64,000 nucleotides of DNA from the NCBI RefSeq assembly GCF_001190925.1, contig NZ_CP011072.1:3472001-3536000 (forward strand). The letters are read 5' to 3'. Both the position numbers and the translations under genes were made by a program. The number at the start of each line of letters is the position of its first letter. Position 1 is the first letter of the stretch. Source of the stretch: Azoarcus sp. CIB. GTDB taxonomy: Bacteria; Pseudomonadota; Gammaproteobacteria; Burkholderiales; Rhodocyclaceae. The notes under the pieces were generated by a model, which saw only the letters and a program-made list of their open reading frames with translations, was not told where the DNA came from and did not search any database. Of this stretch, positions 55,952 through 64,000 are shown one piece after another.

Positions 55952-57835
55952 TCAGGCGGTCGCGACCTGCTTCGCCATCATCGTCATGCGGCTCAACCAG
56001 CGCTGGTCGCCGGCGCTGCCGAGTAGTTCCTTCATGTCGAGGATCAACACGATCTGGCCGTTCGACAGCGTCGTCACCCCGGCGACGCCCTTCGGGCGGA
56101 AGTCGTCGAGCGACTTGATCACCGCATCCTCGCGGCCCGCGAAGCTGTCGATACCGAGAATGAAGGACATCTCCGCCGTCTGCATGAGCACGCCGTAGTA
56201 GGGCGCACGCTCCAGCGGCCAGCCCAGCAGCCCCGCCAGCGGCATGATCGGCAGGACCTCGCCGCGCACCACCATCGTCGCGCGCCCGCCGACCTCCTGC
56301 ACCTCCTTCGCCTCGATCGGCAGGATCTCGCGCACCATCGACAGCGGCACGGCGAAGGGCTGATCGCCCAGGCGCACGAGCAACACCGGCAGGATCGCCA
56401 GCGTCAGCGGCAGGCTGATCACGAAGGTCGTACCCTTGCCGAGTTGCGACTGGATCTCGATGTTGCCGTTGAGCTTCTGTATGTTGGTGCGCACCACGTC
56501 CATGCCGACACCGCGGCCCGACACGTCCGACACCTGCGCCGCCATCGAGAAGCCCGGCAGGAAGACCAGGTTGAAGCTCTGACGCTCGTCCATCGAGTTG
56601 GACTCTTCGTCGGTGATGAGCCCCTTCTCGACCGCCTTGGCGCGCAGACGCTCGGCGTTCATGCCGCGCCCGTCGTCGGCGACCAGGATCACGATGTGGT
56701 CGCCTTCCTGGCGCGCCTCCAGGCGCACGATGGATTTTTCCGGCTTGCCGGCCGCGATCCGCCCGGCCGCATCCTCGACGCCATGGTCGACTGCGTTGCG
56801 GATCAGATGGATGATCGGGTCGGCGAGATCCTCGATCATGGTCTTGTCGATCTCGGTTTCCTCGCCGGCCAGCACCAGCTCCACGTCCTTGCCCATGTTG
56901 CGGGCGAGGTCGCGCGCGATGCGCGGATACTTCTGGAACAGGCGCCCGATCGGCTGCATGCGCGTCTTCATGACGGCGTTCTGCAGATCGGACACGAGCA
57001 GGTCGAGCTGGCTGACCGCAATATCCAGCGAATGCAGCGTCTCAGTGTCGTTGCGGCCGGAGAGGATGTCGCTGCGCAGCGCGTTCAGGCGGTTCTTCGT
57101 CAGGCCGATCTCGCCAGAGAGGTTGAGTACCTGGTCGAGGCGCGTGGTATCGACACGGATCGAGTTGTCGCGCTGCTTCTCGCCCTCGCGGCGGCCCGTG
57201 CTGACCTGCGAACCGGGTTTGTCGCTCGCCCGGCGACCCACCGCTGCCTTGATGACTTCCTCGGGCGGGAGCGTCGGGGCGGCCGGAACGACCGCCGCCA
57301 CCGGCCCGGCTTCACGCACCGGCTGCACCACGCGCGCCACGCCGGTGACGACACCGTGCAGCAGCTCCCAGTCGGGGGCGCCGCCAGCCGCAGCCTGGCT
57401 AGCCGCCGCCGCTGCGGGGATCTCCGCGCTGCCGGCGACCAGCTCGCCCGCGATCGCCTGCCTGAGGCGCGCGATCAGGTCCGGATCGGCCGCAGTCGGC
57501 TGCATGCCCTGCTCGAGGCTCGCGAACATTTCGCGCACCGTCGCCGTCGCCGCCATGATCGCGTCCATGATCTCCGGCGTCACGACGAGTTCGCCATTGC
57601 GCAGGTTGTCGAACAGGTTTTCCGTCAGGTGGCACAGCGTGACCAGTTCGGTCGCGTTGAGAAAACCGGCCCCCCCCTTGATCGTGTGGAAACCGCGGAA
57701 GATCTCGTTGAGCAGGGCGCGGTCGTCGGGCGAGCGCTCCAGATCCACGAGCTTGTTGTCGACCCCGGAGAGCAGGTCTCCCGCCTCGATCAGGAAATCC
57801 TGAAGAAGGTCTTCCATTCCGGCGAAGTCACTCAT
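55952..57835 (-). CDS. cheA: Chemotaxis histidine kinase CheA
   Basis: A 627-aa CheA. The Hpt domain has phospho-acceptor His50 (GFHTIKGGAGF). A low-complexity Ala/Pro linker (about 130-215) replaces or shortens the usual CheY-binding P2 domain. Dimerisation (P3) and HATPase (P4) follow with HLIRNAVDHGVED, LVADDGRGMN and GRGVGMDVVR, then the CheW-like P5. It phosphorylates CheY and CheV. ATG 57835 is favoured because homologues begin at MSDFAGME; a frame opening at 57877 adds 14 residues. It lies 96 bp after cheZ. Confidence 0.94.
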   Translation of the reverse strand: MSDFAGMEDLLQDFLIEAGDLLSGVDNKLVDLERSPDDRALLNEIFRGFHTIKGGAGFLNATELVTLCHLTENLFDNLRNGELVVTPEIMDAIMAATATVREMFASLEQGMQPTAADPDLIARLRQAIAGELVAGSAEIPAAAAASQAAAGGAPDWELLHGVVTGVARVVQPVREAGPVAAVVPAAPTLPPEEVIKAAVGRRASDKPGSQVSTGRREGEKQRDNSIRVDTTRLDQVLNLSGEIGLTKNRLNALRSDILSGRNDTETLHSLDIAVSQLDLLVSDLQNAVMKTRMQPIGRLFQKYPRIARDLARNMGKDVELVLAGEETEIDKTMIEDLADPIIHLIRNAVDHGVEDAAGRIAAGKPEKSIVRLEARQEGDHIVILVADDGRGMNAERLRAKAVEKGLITDEESNSMDERQSFNLVFLPGFSMAAQVSDVSGRGVGMDVVRTNIQKLNGNIEIQSQLGKGTTFVISLPLTLAILPVLLVRLGDQPFAVPLSMVREILPIEAKEVQEVGGRATMVVRGEVLPIMPLAGLLGWPLERAPYYGVLMQTAEMSFILGIDSFAGREDAVIKSLDDFRPKGVAGVTTLSNGQIVLILDMKELLGSAGDQRWLSRMTMMAKQVATA

Positions 57836-57931
57836 CACGTTCTCGCTTACTTGTTGCGGGCCGGTGGCCCCGTTCATTCGCCGGCCCAGTCATCCGGGGT
57901 ACCCGGCCCGGCGGAACCGGGCATCGACCGT

Positions 57932-58804
57932 TCAGAAGCCCAGGCTATCCAGCAGGTCGTCCACCTGCTCCTGTGTCGTCACCACGTCGTCGCGACCCTC
58001 GGTGCTGACGACCGGGCCGTTCATCAGCCCACTGTGCTTGTCGCCCCGCTTTTCCGCCGGCGTCACCTCGAGCAGCACCTGCAGGAGTTCCGTCTCCAGC
58101 TTCTGCGCGAGGTCGACGACCTTCTTGATCACCTGGCCGGTCAGATCCTGGAAATCCTGCGCCATCATGATTTCCATCAGCTGCGCGTTGGTCGCACGGC
58201 TTCCCTCGACCACATCGCCGAGGAAGCTGCGCGTTTCCCCGGACAGCGCCTTGAACTCCTCGACCGACAACTGGTTCGCGAACAGCTTGTCCCAGCGGGC
58301 CTGCAGCTCGGCAGCACCCGACTGGATACGGCCCTGGATCGGCTGGGCGATGTCGGTCGCATTGAGCACGCGGCTCGCCGCCTGCTCGGTCATCTGCGCG
58401 ATGTAGGTCAGGCGCTGGCGCGCATCGGGAATCGCCTGCACCGCATCCTCCAAACCGTCGTCGGTGCCCAGCTCGCGCAAGGTGTTGTGCACTTGTCGTG
58501 TCATCTGTCCGATTCGCGTGAACACCGCATCGCAGCTATGCTCGGATTGCGCGGCGGTGGCAACGGATGCGCCCGGCGCGGCAGTCTCTTCGGCCACGGA
58601 GCCGGCCTCGAAGCCTGCGGCAACGGAATCGAACAGCGCCTGCAGTTCGGCGTCGTCGCCACCGGAATCTCCCGCTGCAGCGGGGGCAGGCGCAGCCCGC
58701 GCTGCCACCGGCGCCGGCTGCGCCTGAGTGCTCGCGATGCTGTCGAACAGGGCTTGGAGTTCGTCCGAATCCCCAACCTCGTCCTGTTTCAACTTCTTCG
58801 CCAT
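57932..58804 (-). CDS. cheZ: CheY-P phosphatase CheZ with N-terminal repeats
   Basis: A 290-aa CheZ that dephosphorylates CheY-P. The four-helix bundle (about 90-240) carries the catalytic-site region EIMMAQDFQDLTGQVIKKV. The C-terminal CheY-binding peptide is EQVDDLLDSLGF (279-290). Unusually, the N-terminus has two copies of a similar acidic-hydrophobic motif, DELQALFDSI (14-23) and AELQALFDSV (52-61), joined by an Ala/Pro linker. It starts 34 bp after cheY. Confidence 0.92.
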   Translation of the reverse strand: MAKKLKQDEVGDSDELQALFDSIASTQAQPAPVAARAAPAPAAAGDSGGDDAELQALFDSVAAGFEAGSVAEETAAPGASVATAAQSEHSCDAVFTRIGQMTRQVHNTLRELGTDDGLEDAVQAIPDARQRLTYIAQMTEQAASRVLNATDIAQPIQGRIQSGAAELQARWDKLFANQLSVEEFKALSGETRSFLGDVVEGSRATNAQLMEIMMAQDFQDLTGQVIKKVVDLAQKLETELLQVLLEVTPAEKRGDKHSGLMNGPVVSTEGRDDVVTTQEQVDDLLDSLGF

Positions 58805-58838
58805 TATCGGCCTCCCTGATCGTCTCTTATCCCGCCCG

Positions 58839-59240
58839 TCAGGCGGTGGCCTTCTTGCCCATTTTTTCGAAGATCTTTTCCAGCTTTTCGGACATCGTCG
58901 CCGCGGTGAAGGGCTTGACGATGTAGCCGCTGGCGCCGGCTTGTGCCGCAGCGATGATGTTTTCCTTCTTCGCCTCGGCGGTGACCATCAGCACCGGAAG
59001 GTGCCGCAGATGCGGGGTCTGGCGGATCGTCTGCAGCAGCGTCAGCCCGTCCATGTTGGGCATGTTCCAGTCCGTCACGACGAAGTCGAACGGGGCGCTG
59101 TTGAGCTTCTGCAGGGCGACGGCGCCATCCTCGGCCTCGTCGACGTTGGTGAAGCCCAGTTCCTTGAGCAGATTGCGCACGATGCGGCGCATGGTCGAGA
59201 AATCGTCGACGACGAGGAATTTCATCTTGGGGTCGGACAT
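58839..59240 (-). CDS. cheY: Chemotaxis response regulator CheY
   Basis: A 133-aa single receiver domain. Phosphorylation site Asp57 ([11 protein letters not shown]), acidic pocket D12-D13, Thr87 and Lys109 are all present. Close to enteric CheY in length and sequence. CheY-P binds the flagellar switch. It is upstream of cheZ and downstream of the cheV pair in transcription order. Confidence 0.96.
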   Translation of the reverse strand: MSDPKMKFLVVDDFSTMRRIVRNLLKELGFTNVDEAEDGAVALQKLNSAPFDFVVTDWNMPNMDGLTLLQTIRQTPHLRHLPVLMVTAEAKKENIIAAAQAGASGYIVKPFTAATMSEKLEKIFEKMGKKATA

Positions 59241-59274
59241 TCTTGTATCTCCGTAATCTTGCGCACGACCCGGG

Positions 59275-60231
59275 TCAGCCTTGATGACCCCGGGTCAGCA
59301 GCGGACGCAGGGTGTCTGCGAGCGCATCGGCGTCGAATTTTGCCACGTAGGCATCCACACCGACCCGCTTTCCCATCGCCCGGTTCGCTTCCGACGACAG
59401 CGAGGAATGCATCACGACCGGGATGCCGTCGAAGCGGCTGTCGGCCTTGATGTTGCGCGTCAACACATACCCGTCCATTTCGGGCATTTCGGCATCCACG
59501 AGGATCAGGTCGAGCTCGTCGCTCACCCGGTGGCCGATCTGCTGCGCGTGGCTGGCCATGCCCTGCAGGCGCGTCCAGGCTTCCAGCCCGTTAACCGCGT
59601 GCTTGTGCTTGACCCCCAGCTTGTCCAGCACTTCCGAAATCTTCCGCCGCGCGACGCCCGAGTCGTCGACGTAGAAAACCTCGTAGTCCTCACCGTCGGG
59701 GATCGGCGAGATGTTGCCGACCACCGCATCGCCGAAGGTCGTCGCCAGCACGGTCTCGACATCGACGATCGACACCAGCTTGCCGTCGGGCAGCTCGGTG
59801 ATCGCGGTGATGTAGTTATGCACGTTGCTCGAAATGTTGTCCGGCGCACGCACCTTGTCCCAATCGACGCGGATGATGCGATCGACCCCGGACACCAGGA
59901 AGCCGAGCGTGCGCTTGCTGTATTCGGTGACCATCATCGACGCGCCGAGCGGATCGCCGGGCCGCGCAAGGCCGAGGATCTTCGCCAGCGACAGCACCGG
60001 GATGACGTTGCCGCGCAGCGAGATCAGGCCCTCGACACCCGCCGGCATGTTGGGCGCGCGCGTGATGAACGGCGCAGCCGACACCTCGCGGACCTTGAAC
60101 ACGTTGATGCCGAAGGTTTCCGTGGTCCCGAGCGAGAACAGCAGGATCTCCATGCGGTTCGAGCCGGCGAGGCTGGTACGGCCATCGACGACGTTGAGCA
60201 CGCCGTTTTCTTCGGACTGGTAGCTGGACAT
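59275..60231 (-). CDS. cheV: Chemotaxis coupling protein CheV (copy 1)
   Basis: A 318-aa protein with an N-terminal CheW-like domain (about 20-165; [28 protein letters not shown]) and a C-terminal receiver domain (about 185-310; [27 protein letters not shown]). CheV couples receptors to CheA and may act as a phosphate sink. It follows the other cheV by 12 bp. The N-terminal 18 residues are poorly conserved. Confidence 0.92.
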   Translation of the reverse strand: MSSYQSEENGVLNVVDGRTSLAGSNRMEILLFSLGTTETFGINVFKVREVSAAPFITRAPNMPAGVEGLISLRGNVIPVLSLAKILGLARPGDPLGASMMVTEYSKRTLGFLVSGVDRIIRVDWDKVRAPDNISSNVHNYITAITELPDGKLVSIVDVETVLATTFGDAVVGNISPIPDGEDYEVFYVDDSGVARRKISEVLDKLGVKHKHAVNGLEAWTRLQGMASHAQQIGHRVSDELDLILVDAEMPEMDGYVLTRNIKADSRFDGIPVVMHSSLSSEANRAMGKRVGVDAYVAKFDADALADTLRPLLTRGHQG

Positions 60232-60243
60232 GACAGGAATTCC

Positions 60244-61212
60244 TCAGGACGCGCGGGTTTGCTGCTCATCCCGATTGAGCAGGCGGCGCAGCGTCTCGGC
60301 GAGACGCTGAGGTTCGAACTTGGGAACATATTCATCGACGCCGACCGACTTGCCGAGCTGCTGGTTCGACATGCCGGACAGCGACGAGTGCATGATCACC
60401 GGGATGCCCGCAAAGCGCGGATCGGACTTGATCGACTTGGTGAGGATGTAGCCGTCCATCTCCGGCATCTCGACGTCGGTGAGCACCAGGCTCACCACGT
60501 CGCTGACCTTGCGCCCGGTGGTTTCGGCAAACCGTGCCGCCTTCTCCAGTTCTTCCCACGCCATGCGACCGTTGATCGACCCGACATAGGGCACGCCCAG
60601 CACGTCGAGCGTGCGTTCGATCTGGCGGCGCGCGACCGAGGAGTCGTCGGCGAAATACACCGTGTGCGCGCTTCCCTCGATCGGTTCGATCCCCTTGAAG
60701 AGGTACTGATCGTCCTGGGTCGTCGTTTCCGCCAGCACCTTCTCGACGTCCAGCATCATGACCAGCTTGTTGTCCTTGAGCTCGGTGACCGCGGTGACCA
60801 GCCCCCCCATCTTCGCCGTGAGCATGTCCGGGGGCACGCGCATCTGCGCCCAGTCGAGGCGCAGGATGGTATCGACCGCCTCGACGAGGAAACCCTGCGT
60901 GTGGCCGTTGTACTCGGTGACGATCATGATGTCGCGCCGGGCGTCGGCGCCGACACCGACATAACGGCCGAGATCGACCACCGGCACCAGCACGCCGCGC
61001 AGGCTGACCATGCCTTCCACCGAGGACGGCATCTCCGGTGCAGCGGTGATGGCCGGGGTGCGCATCACCTCGCGCACCTTGAACACGTTGATACCGAAGG
61101 TCTCGCGACGTCCGGTGCGCTGATCGACACCGAGCGTGAACAGCAGTATCTCCAGCTTGTTCGTGCCGGCCAAACGCGTGCGGGCCTCGATATTCTTGAA
61201 CAGTTCGGACAT
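60244..61212 (-). CDS. Chemotaxis coupling protein CheV (copy 2)
   Basis: A 322-aa CheW-REC protein paralogous to the next gene. CheW-like part: [32 protein letters not shown] and SLRGVLVPVVDL. Receiver: [45 protein letters not shown] 61212 has GGAG 6 bp upstream. A sigma-28-like promoter lies about 65-90 bp upstream, so this gene probably opens the cheVVYZA transcript. Confidence 0.92.
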   Translation of the reverse strand: MSELFKNIEARTRLAGTNKLEILLFTLGVDQRTGRRETFGINVFKVREVMRTPAITAAPEMPSSVEGMVSLRGVLVPVVDLGRYVGVGADARRDIMIVTEYNGHTQGFLVEAVDTILRLDWAQMRVPPDMLTAKMGGLVTAVTELKDNKLVMMLDVEKVLAETTTQDDQYLFKGIEPIEGSAHTVYFADDSSVARRQIERTLDVLGVPYVGSINGRMAWEELEKAARFAETTGRKVSDVVSLVLTDVEMPEMDGYILTKSIKSDPRFAGIPVIMHSSLSGMSNQQLGKSVGVDEYVPKFEPQRLAETLRRLLNRDEQQTRAS

Positions 61213-61277
61213 TTCACTCTCCGCGATACGCGGCAATATGATCGGGGCGGCATCCCTGCGCCGTGATTACAATCAAG

Positions 61278-61304
61278 ATAACGTCAGTGACTTGAAATAC
61301 TTGA
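61278..61304 (-). promoter_or_regulatory. Putative sigma-28 (FliA) promoter for the cheV-cheY-cheZ-cheA unit
   Basis: In the minus-strand sense TCAAGTAT (61304-61297), 11 bp, GACGTTAT (61285-61278). This approximates the FliA consensus TAAAGTTT-N11-GCCGATAA with exact spacing. It lies in the 185-bp gap before cheV. A match by eye only. Confidence 0.45.
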
Positions 61305-61397
61305 GGCGCCGCACCACGGAATTTGCACCGTTTTCCCGTCGGCCCGACATTTTCGCATTATGGTCGTGGTCCGGGTGAACCGCCGCCCGGTTCCCGG

Positions 61398-62030
61398 CTA
61401 GGCATCGCGCGCGCCGCCCGGCACCGCCTGGCGCAACACATGCGGTGCGATGTCATCCAGCGGCACGACCTCGCACGCTGCGCCGATCATCGCCGCCTCG
61501 CGCGGCATGCCGTACACGACGCACGAGCCGGCATCCTGGGCAATGGTCCACGCACCCGCACGCCGCATCGCGAGCAAGCCTCGCGCGCCGTCCTTGCCCA
61601 TACCCGTCAGCAGGACACCCACCGCCGCCGCCCCCGCCAGCTCTGCGGCCGAGCCAAAAAGCACATCGACGGAAGGCCGGTGACGGTTGACGGGATCCGC
61701 GCGCGACAGCTCGCACTGGAAACCGCCCGCCGGCACACGCCGGATCAGGAGGTGCGAATGCCCCGGCGCAATGTAGGCCGTGCCCGGCAGCACCGCCTCG
61801 CCGTTCTCTGCCTCCTTGACCCGTATCGCGCACAACCCGTCGAGGCGGCGCGCGAACGCGCCGGTGAACATCTCGGGCATGTGCTGGGTGATCAGGATCG
61901 GCGGCGAATTCTGCGGCATCCCGAGCAGGACCTGCTTGATCGCCTCGGTGCCCCCCGTCGAGGCGCCGATGAAGATGATGCGGCCACCGGACACATGCCC
62001 GGAGGACAGGGGTCTAGTTGCCGTCGGCAT
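61398..62030 (-). CDS. cheB: Receiver-less CheB-type methylesterase/deamidase
   Basis: A 210-aa protein consisting only of the CheB catalytic domain. Triad residues: Ser24 ([10 protein letters not shown]), His50 ([11 protein letters not shown]) and Asp147 (GMGKDGARG). Typical CheB is about 350 aa with an N-terminal receiver that restrains the esterase; no receiver is encoded here because the preceding DNA is the intact cheR, which it overlaps by 17 bp. It should demethylate receptors independently of CheA phosphorylation. Confidence 0.9.
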   Translation of the reverse strand: MPTATRPLSSGHVSGGRIIFIGASTGGTEAIKQVLLGMPQNSPPILITQHMPEMFTGAFARRLDGLCAIRVKEAENGEAVLPGTAYIAPGHSHLLIRRVPAGGFQCELSRADPVNRHRPSVDVLFGSAAELAGAAAVGVLLTGMGKDGARGLLAMRRAGAWTIAQDAGSCVVYGMPREAAMIGAACEVVPLDDIAPHVLRQAVPGGARDA

Positions 62031-63000
62031 CGGTGCGCTGATAGACGGTGCGTCCCGTCGAACGGAACAGGTCGCCCGCGTGCATGAAACTCTCGGAATG
62101 GCCGGCGAACAGCGCCCCGTCCTTGCGCAGCAGCGGCCCGAAACGCTTGAGGATGCCGTACTGGGTCGTTTTGTCGAAGTAGATCATGACGTTGCGACAG
62201 AAGATCGCATCCAGCGGCCCCTGCACCGGCCACACCGCATCGAGCAGGTTGATGCGCCTGAAGGTCAGCAGGCGCTTCAGCTCCGGCCGCACACGATGCT
62301 CGCCCGACGCCAGACCGGCCCCCTGCTCGAAATAGCGCCGCAGCATCTCCGGCGATATGCGCGCCACGCGGTCGTCGCGATACACGCCACGCTCGGCATG
62401 CGCGAGGACGCTGGTATCGATGTCGCTGGCGATGATCTGGACAGGCGGGCTGAGCGTATTGAACGCCTCGCACGCCGTGATCGCGAGCGAGTAAGGCTCC
62501 TCGCCGGTGGATGCCGCGTTGCACCAGATGCGTAGCGTGCGACGTTCGGCGACGCGCCGCATGCGCTCGGCGAGGATGTCGAAATGGTGCGCCTCGCGGA
62601 AGAACGAGGTGAGATTGGTCGTCAGCGAATTGACGAAGGTCTCCCACTCGGTGCGATCGCGCTCGAGGCGGCCGATGTATTGCGCGAAGCTGCGGTCCCC
62701 GCATGCGCGCAGCCGCCGCGCCAGCCTGCTGTAGACCATGTCCTGCTTCGCCGGCGACAGGACGATGCCCGCGTGGTCGTAGATGAGCTTACGGATGCGT
62801 TCGAAATCGGCCGAAGTCAGCTCGAACTCGCGCTCGCCGGACGCCGACAGCGCCGACGCAGCCGCTGCGGCGGCCATCGCCGCCAGCCCCGGCGCGGAAT
62901 TCGCCGCGAAATTGAGGCGAGCGGGGACATCCGCCGTCGTGCGCGCAGCAGTTACCGGCGTTGCGGGCTTGCGACCGAAGGGGGAATCACCAGCAGGCAT
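62014..63000 (-). CDS. cheR: Chemotaxis receptor methyltransferase CheR
   Basis: SAM-dependent glutamate methyltransferase for chemoreceptors, 328 aa. It has a longer, Ala-rich N-terminus (about 1-55), then the CheR N-domain ([27 protein letters not shown]) and the SAM domain ([40 protein letters not shown]). It is co-transcribed with cheB. Intact. Confidence 0.95.
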   Translation of the reverse strand: MPAGDSPFGRKPATPVTAARTTADVPARLNFAANSAPGLAAMAAAAAASALSASGEREFELTSADFERIRKLIYDHAGIVLSPAKQDMVYSRLARRLRACGDRSFAQYIGRLERDRTEWETFVNSLTTNLTSFFREAHHFDILAERMRRVAERRTLRIWCNAASTGEEPYSLAITACEAFNTLSPPVQIIASDIDTSVLAHAERGVYRDDRVARISPEMLRRYFEQGAGLASGEHRVRPELKRLLTFRRINLLDAVWPVQGPLDAIFCRNVMIYFDKTTQYGILKRFGPLLRKDGALFAGHSESFMHAGDLFRSTGRTVYQRTDADGN

Positions 63001-63055
63001 CTTCAGACCACCTTACAGGCCGTGTCCGCACGGCAGCTCATCAAACGAAATCGCA

Positions 63056-64000
63056 TCAGGGTGACTTCACGGGGGGTAGCGGGAGCGGCAAGGGACTGCG
63101 GCCCCTCACCGGCGGTGCGGGCGGCTGGTTCCTGCTCTCGATGTTTTCGCGCAGCTCCGTGCCGTCGAGCGGCTCAGACGAGCCGATATCCAGCGCGCCA
63201 GCCTGGTTGCGCACGGCCTCCTCAGTCTTCTTGTTCATCACGATGATGCTGATGCGACGGTTCATCGGATGAAACAGGTCGTCCTTGCGCAACGGAACCA
63301 TGTCCGCGAGCCCTACGACGCGGATCACCTTGCCGGCTTCCAGACCTCCGACGACCAGCTCGCGGCGTGAGGCGTTGGCGCGGTTGCTCGACAGCTCCCA
63401 GTTCGAGAAGCCGCGCTCGCCACCGGCGTATCGCGCCGAATCGGTGTGCCCAGAGAGGCTCAGCCGGTTGGAAACGTCGTTGAGCGCACGCCCGATCGCC
63501 CGCAGCAGCTCGCGCGTGTACGGCAGCAACTCGTCGCTCGCGGTGTTGAACATGGGGCGGTTCTGCGCATCGACGATCTGGATGCGCAAGCCTTCCGACG
63601 TGATGTCGAGCAGGATCTGATTGCGGAAGGGGCGCAGCTTGGGGTCGGCCTCGACGAGGGCCTCGATGCGCCCCTTCAGGTCCTCGAGCCGTGCGCGTTC
63701 GCGCGTCGCTTCCACGCCTTCGTCGTCGCCCTCGACGCGGTATACCTCGCGTCCCTTGGCTGCATCGAGGTTGATCGAACGGCGCCCTTCGACTTCGCCG
63801 CGCTTGCGTTGGCCGAGGGAACGGGTGAGATCCTCGCCACCGCCCTGGATGATGCTCGAGCTGTCGCCCGCCCCGCTGCCACCCTGCATCGAGACCTTGA
63901 GCGGATTCATGAAGTGGTCGGCGATGCCTTCGAGGTCGCCTTGGGCCGTGGAGCCGAGCAGCCACATCAGCAGGAAGAAGGCCATCATCGCCGTGACGAA
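63056..64000 (-). CDS. motB: Flagellar motor stator protein MotB, 5' end cut by window edge
   Basis: About 314 codons are visible. The frame stays open to the window edge, so the N-terminus with most of the transmembrane helix is missing. Seen: the end of the helix (MMAFFLLMWLLGS), the plug region, a linker, and the OmpA-like peptidoglycan-binding domain (RLSLSGHTDSARY, ELSSNRANASRRELV, HPMNRRISIIVM). A Pro-rich tail follows. MotB anchors the proton-driven stator. It precedes cheR by 55 bp. Confidence 0.93.
   Translation of the reverse strand, partial: FVTAMMAFFLLMWLLGSTAQGDLEGIADHFMNPLKVSMQGGSGAGDSSSIIQGGGEDLTRSLGQRKRGEVEGRRSINLDAAKGREVYRVEGDDEGVEATRERARLEDLKGRIEALVEADPKLRPFRNQILLDITSEGLRIQIVDAQNRPMFNTASDELLPYTRELLRAIGRALNDVSNRLSLSGHTDSARYAGGERGFSNWELSSNRANASRRELVVGGLEAGKVIRVVGLADMVPLRKDDLFHPMNRRISIIVMNKKTEEAVRNQAGALDIGSSEPLDGTELRENIESRNQPPAPPVRGRSPLPLPLPPVKSP

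Noticed and set aside
61398-63000. Short cheB as a frameshifted or truncated full-length cheB
   Set aside because: The DNA before the catalytic domain encodes an intact cheR in another frame with a 17-bp overlap, and no receiver-like sequence is present in any frame.

Overview
The window is a high-GC, densely coded chromosomal segment. The gene content points to a respiratory betaproteobacterium of the Rhodocyclales, most likely the Azoarcus/Aromatoleum/Thauera group: class I PHA synthase, cbb3 oxidase with an FNR-type box, a DUF3579 gene, cysTWAB order, a CheV pair with CheZ, and type IV minor pilins. The taxon is inferred from gene content, not from a marker gene. I see no rRNA, tRNA, insertion sequence, prophage or CRISPR array.

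Layout. 1-3211: PHA synthase (cut by the window edge), a beta-CASP metallo-hydrolase and a universal stress protein. 3275-11845 (minus strand): the complete cbb3 module, in transcription order ccoI-ccoS, a 389-bp control region, ccoN-O-Q-P-G-H and a small membrane protein. The control region holds an FNR-type box and an apparent ~107-nt terminated RNA. 12027-15435 (minus): an HSD10-like dehydrogenase with an operator-overlapped promoter, a CoA pyrophosphatase, a secreted aspartic protease and a FimS/LytS-type kinase. 15549-22138 (plus): the minor-pilin operon pilE-fimT-pilV-pilW-pilX-pilY1. 22266-24482 (minus): a lone pseudopilin, a REP-like pair, a YjfB-like protein, YajQ, PpnP and a DUF2788 protein. 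24495-27989 (minus): argG, argF, argD. 28352-31404: DUF3579, rpsT (minus), murJ, and a YbhB-like protein.

31424-35230 (minus): gamma-glutamyltransferase with a phytochelatin-synthase-like peptidase (apparently a periplasmic glutathione-processing pair), then a phosphofructokinase. 35316-39105 (minus): adk, kdsB, ycaR, lpxK, exbD, exbB. An AT-rich stretch with DnaA-box-like sites precedes xseA; sodB follows. 41688-54672 is a sulfur-assimilation region: sbp and a hydrolase; an SsuABC-type importer with a membrane thioredoxin and an acyl-CoA ligase; cysT-W-A-cysB; cysK; and a pseudouridine synthase. sbp, the importer and cysT share a promoter layout that fits CysB control. After transaldolase, 55952-64000 (minus) is chemotaxis: motB (partial), cheR, a receiver-less cheB, two cheV genes, cheY, cheZ, cheA.

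The most interesting non-textbook items are the FNR-driven short RNA before ccoN, the DnaA-box/inverted-repeat region at 39.2-39.4 kb, the putative CysB regulon with the importer-thioredoxin-ligase set, and the PCS-like/GGT pair.
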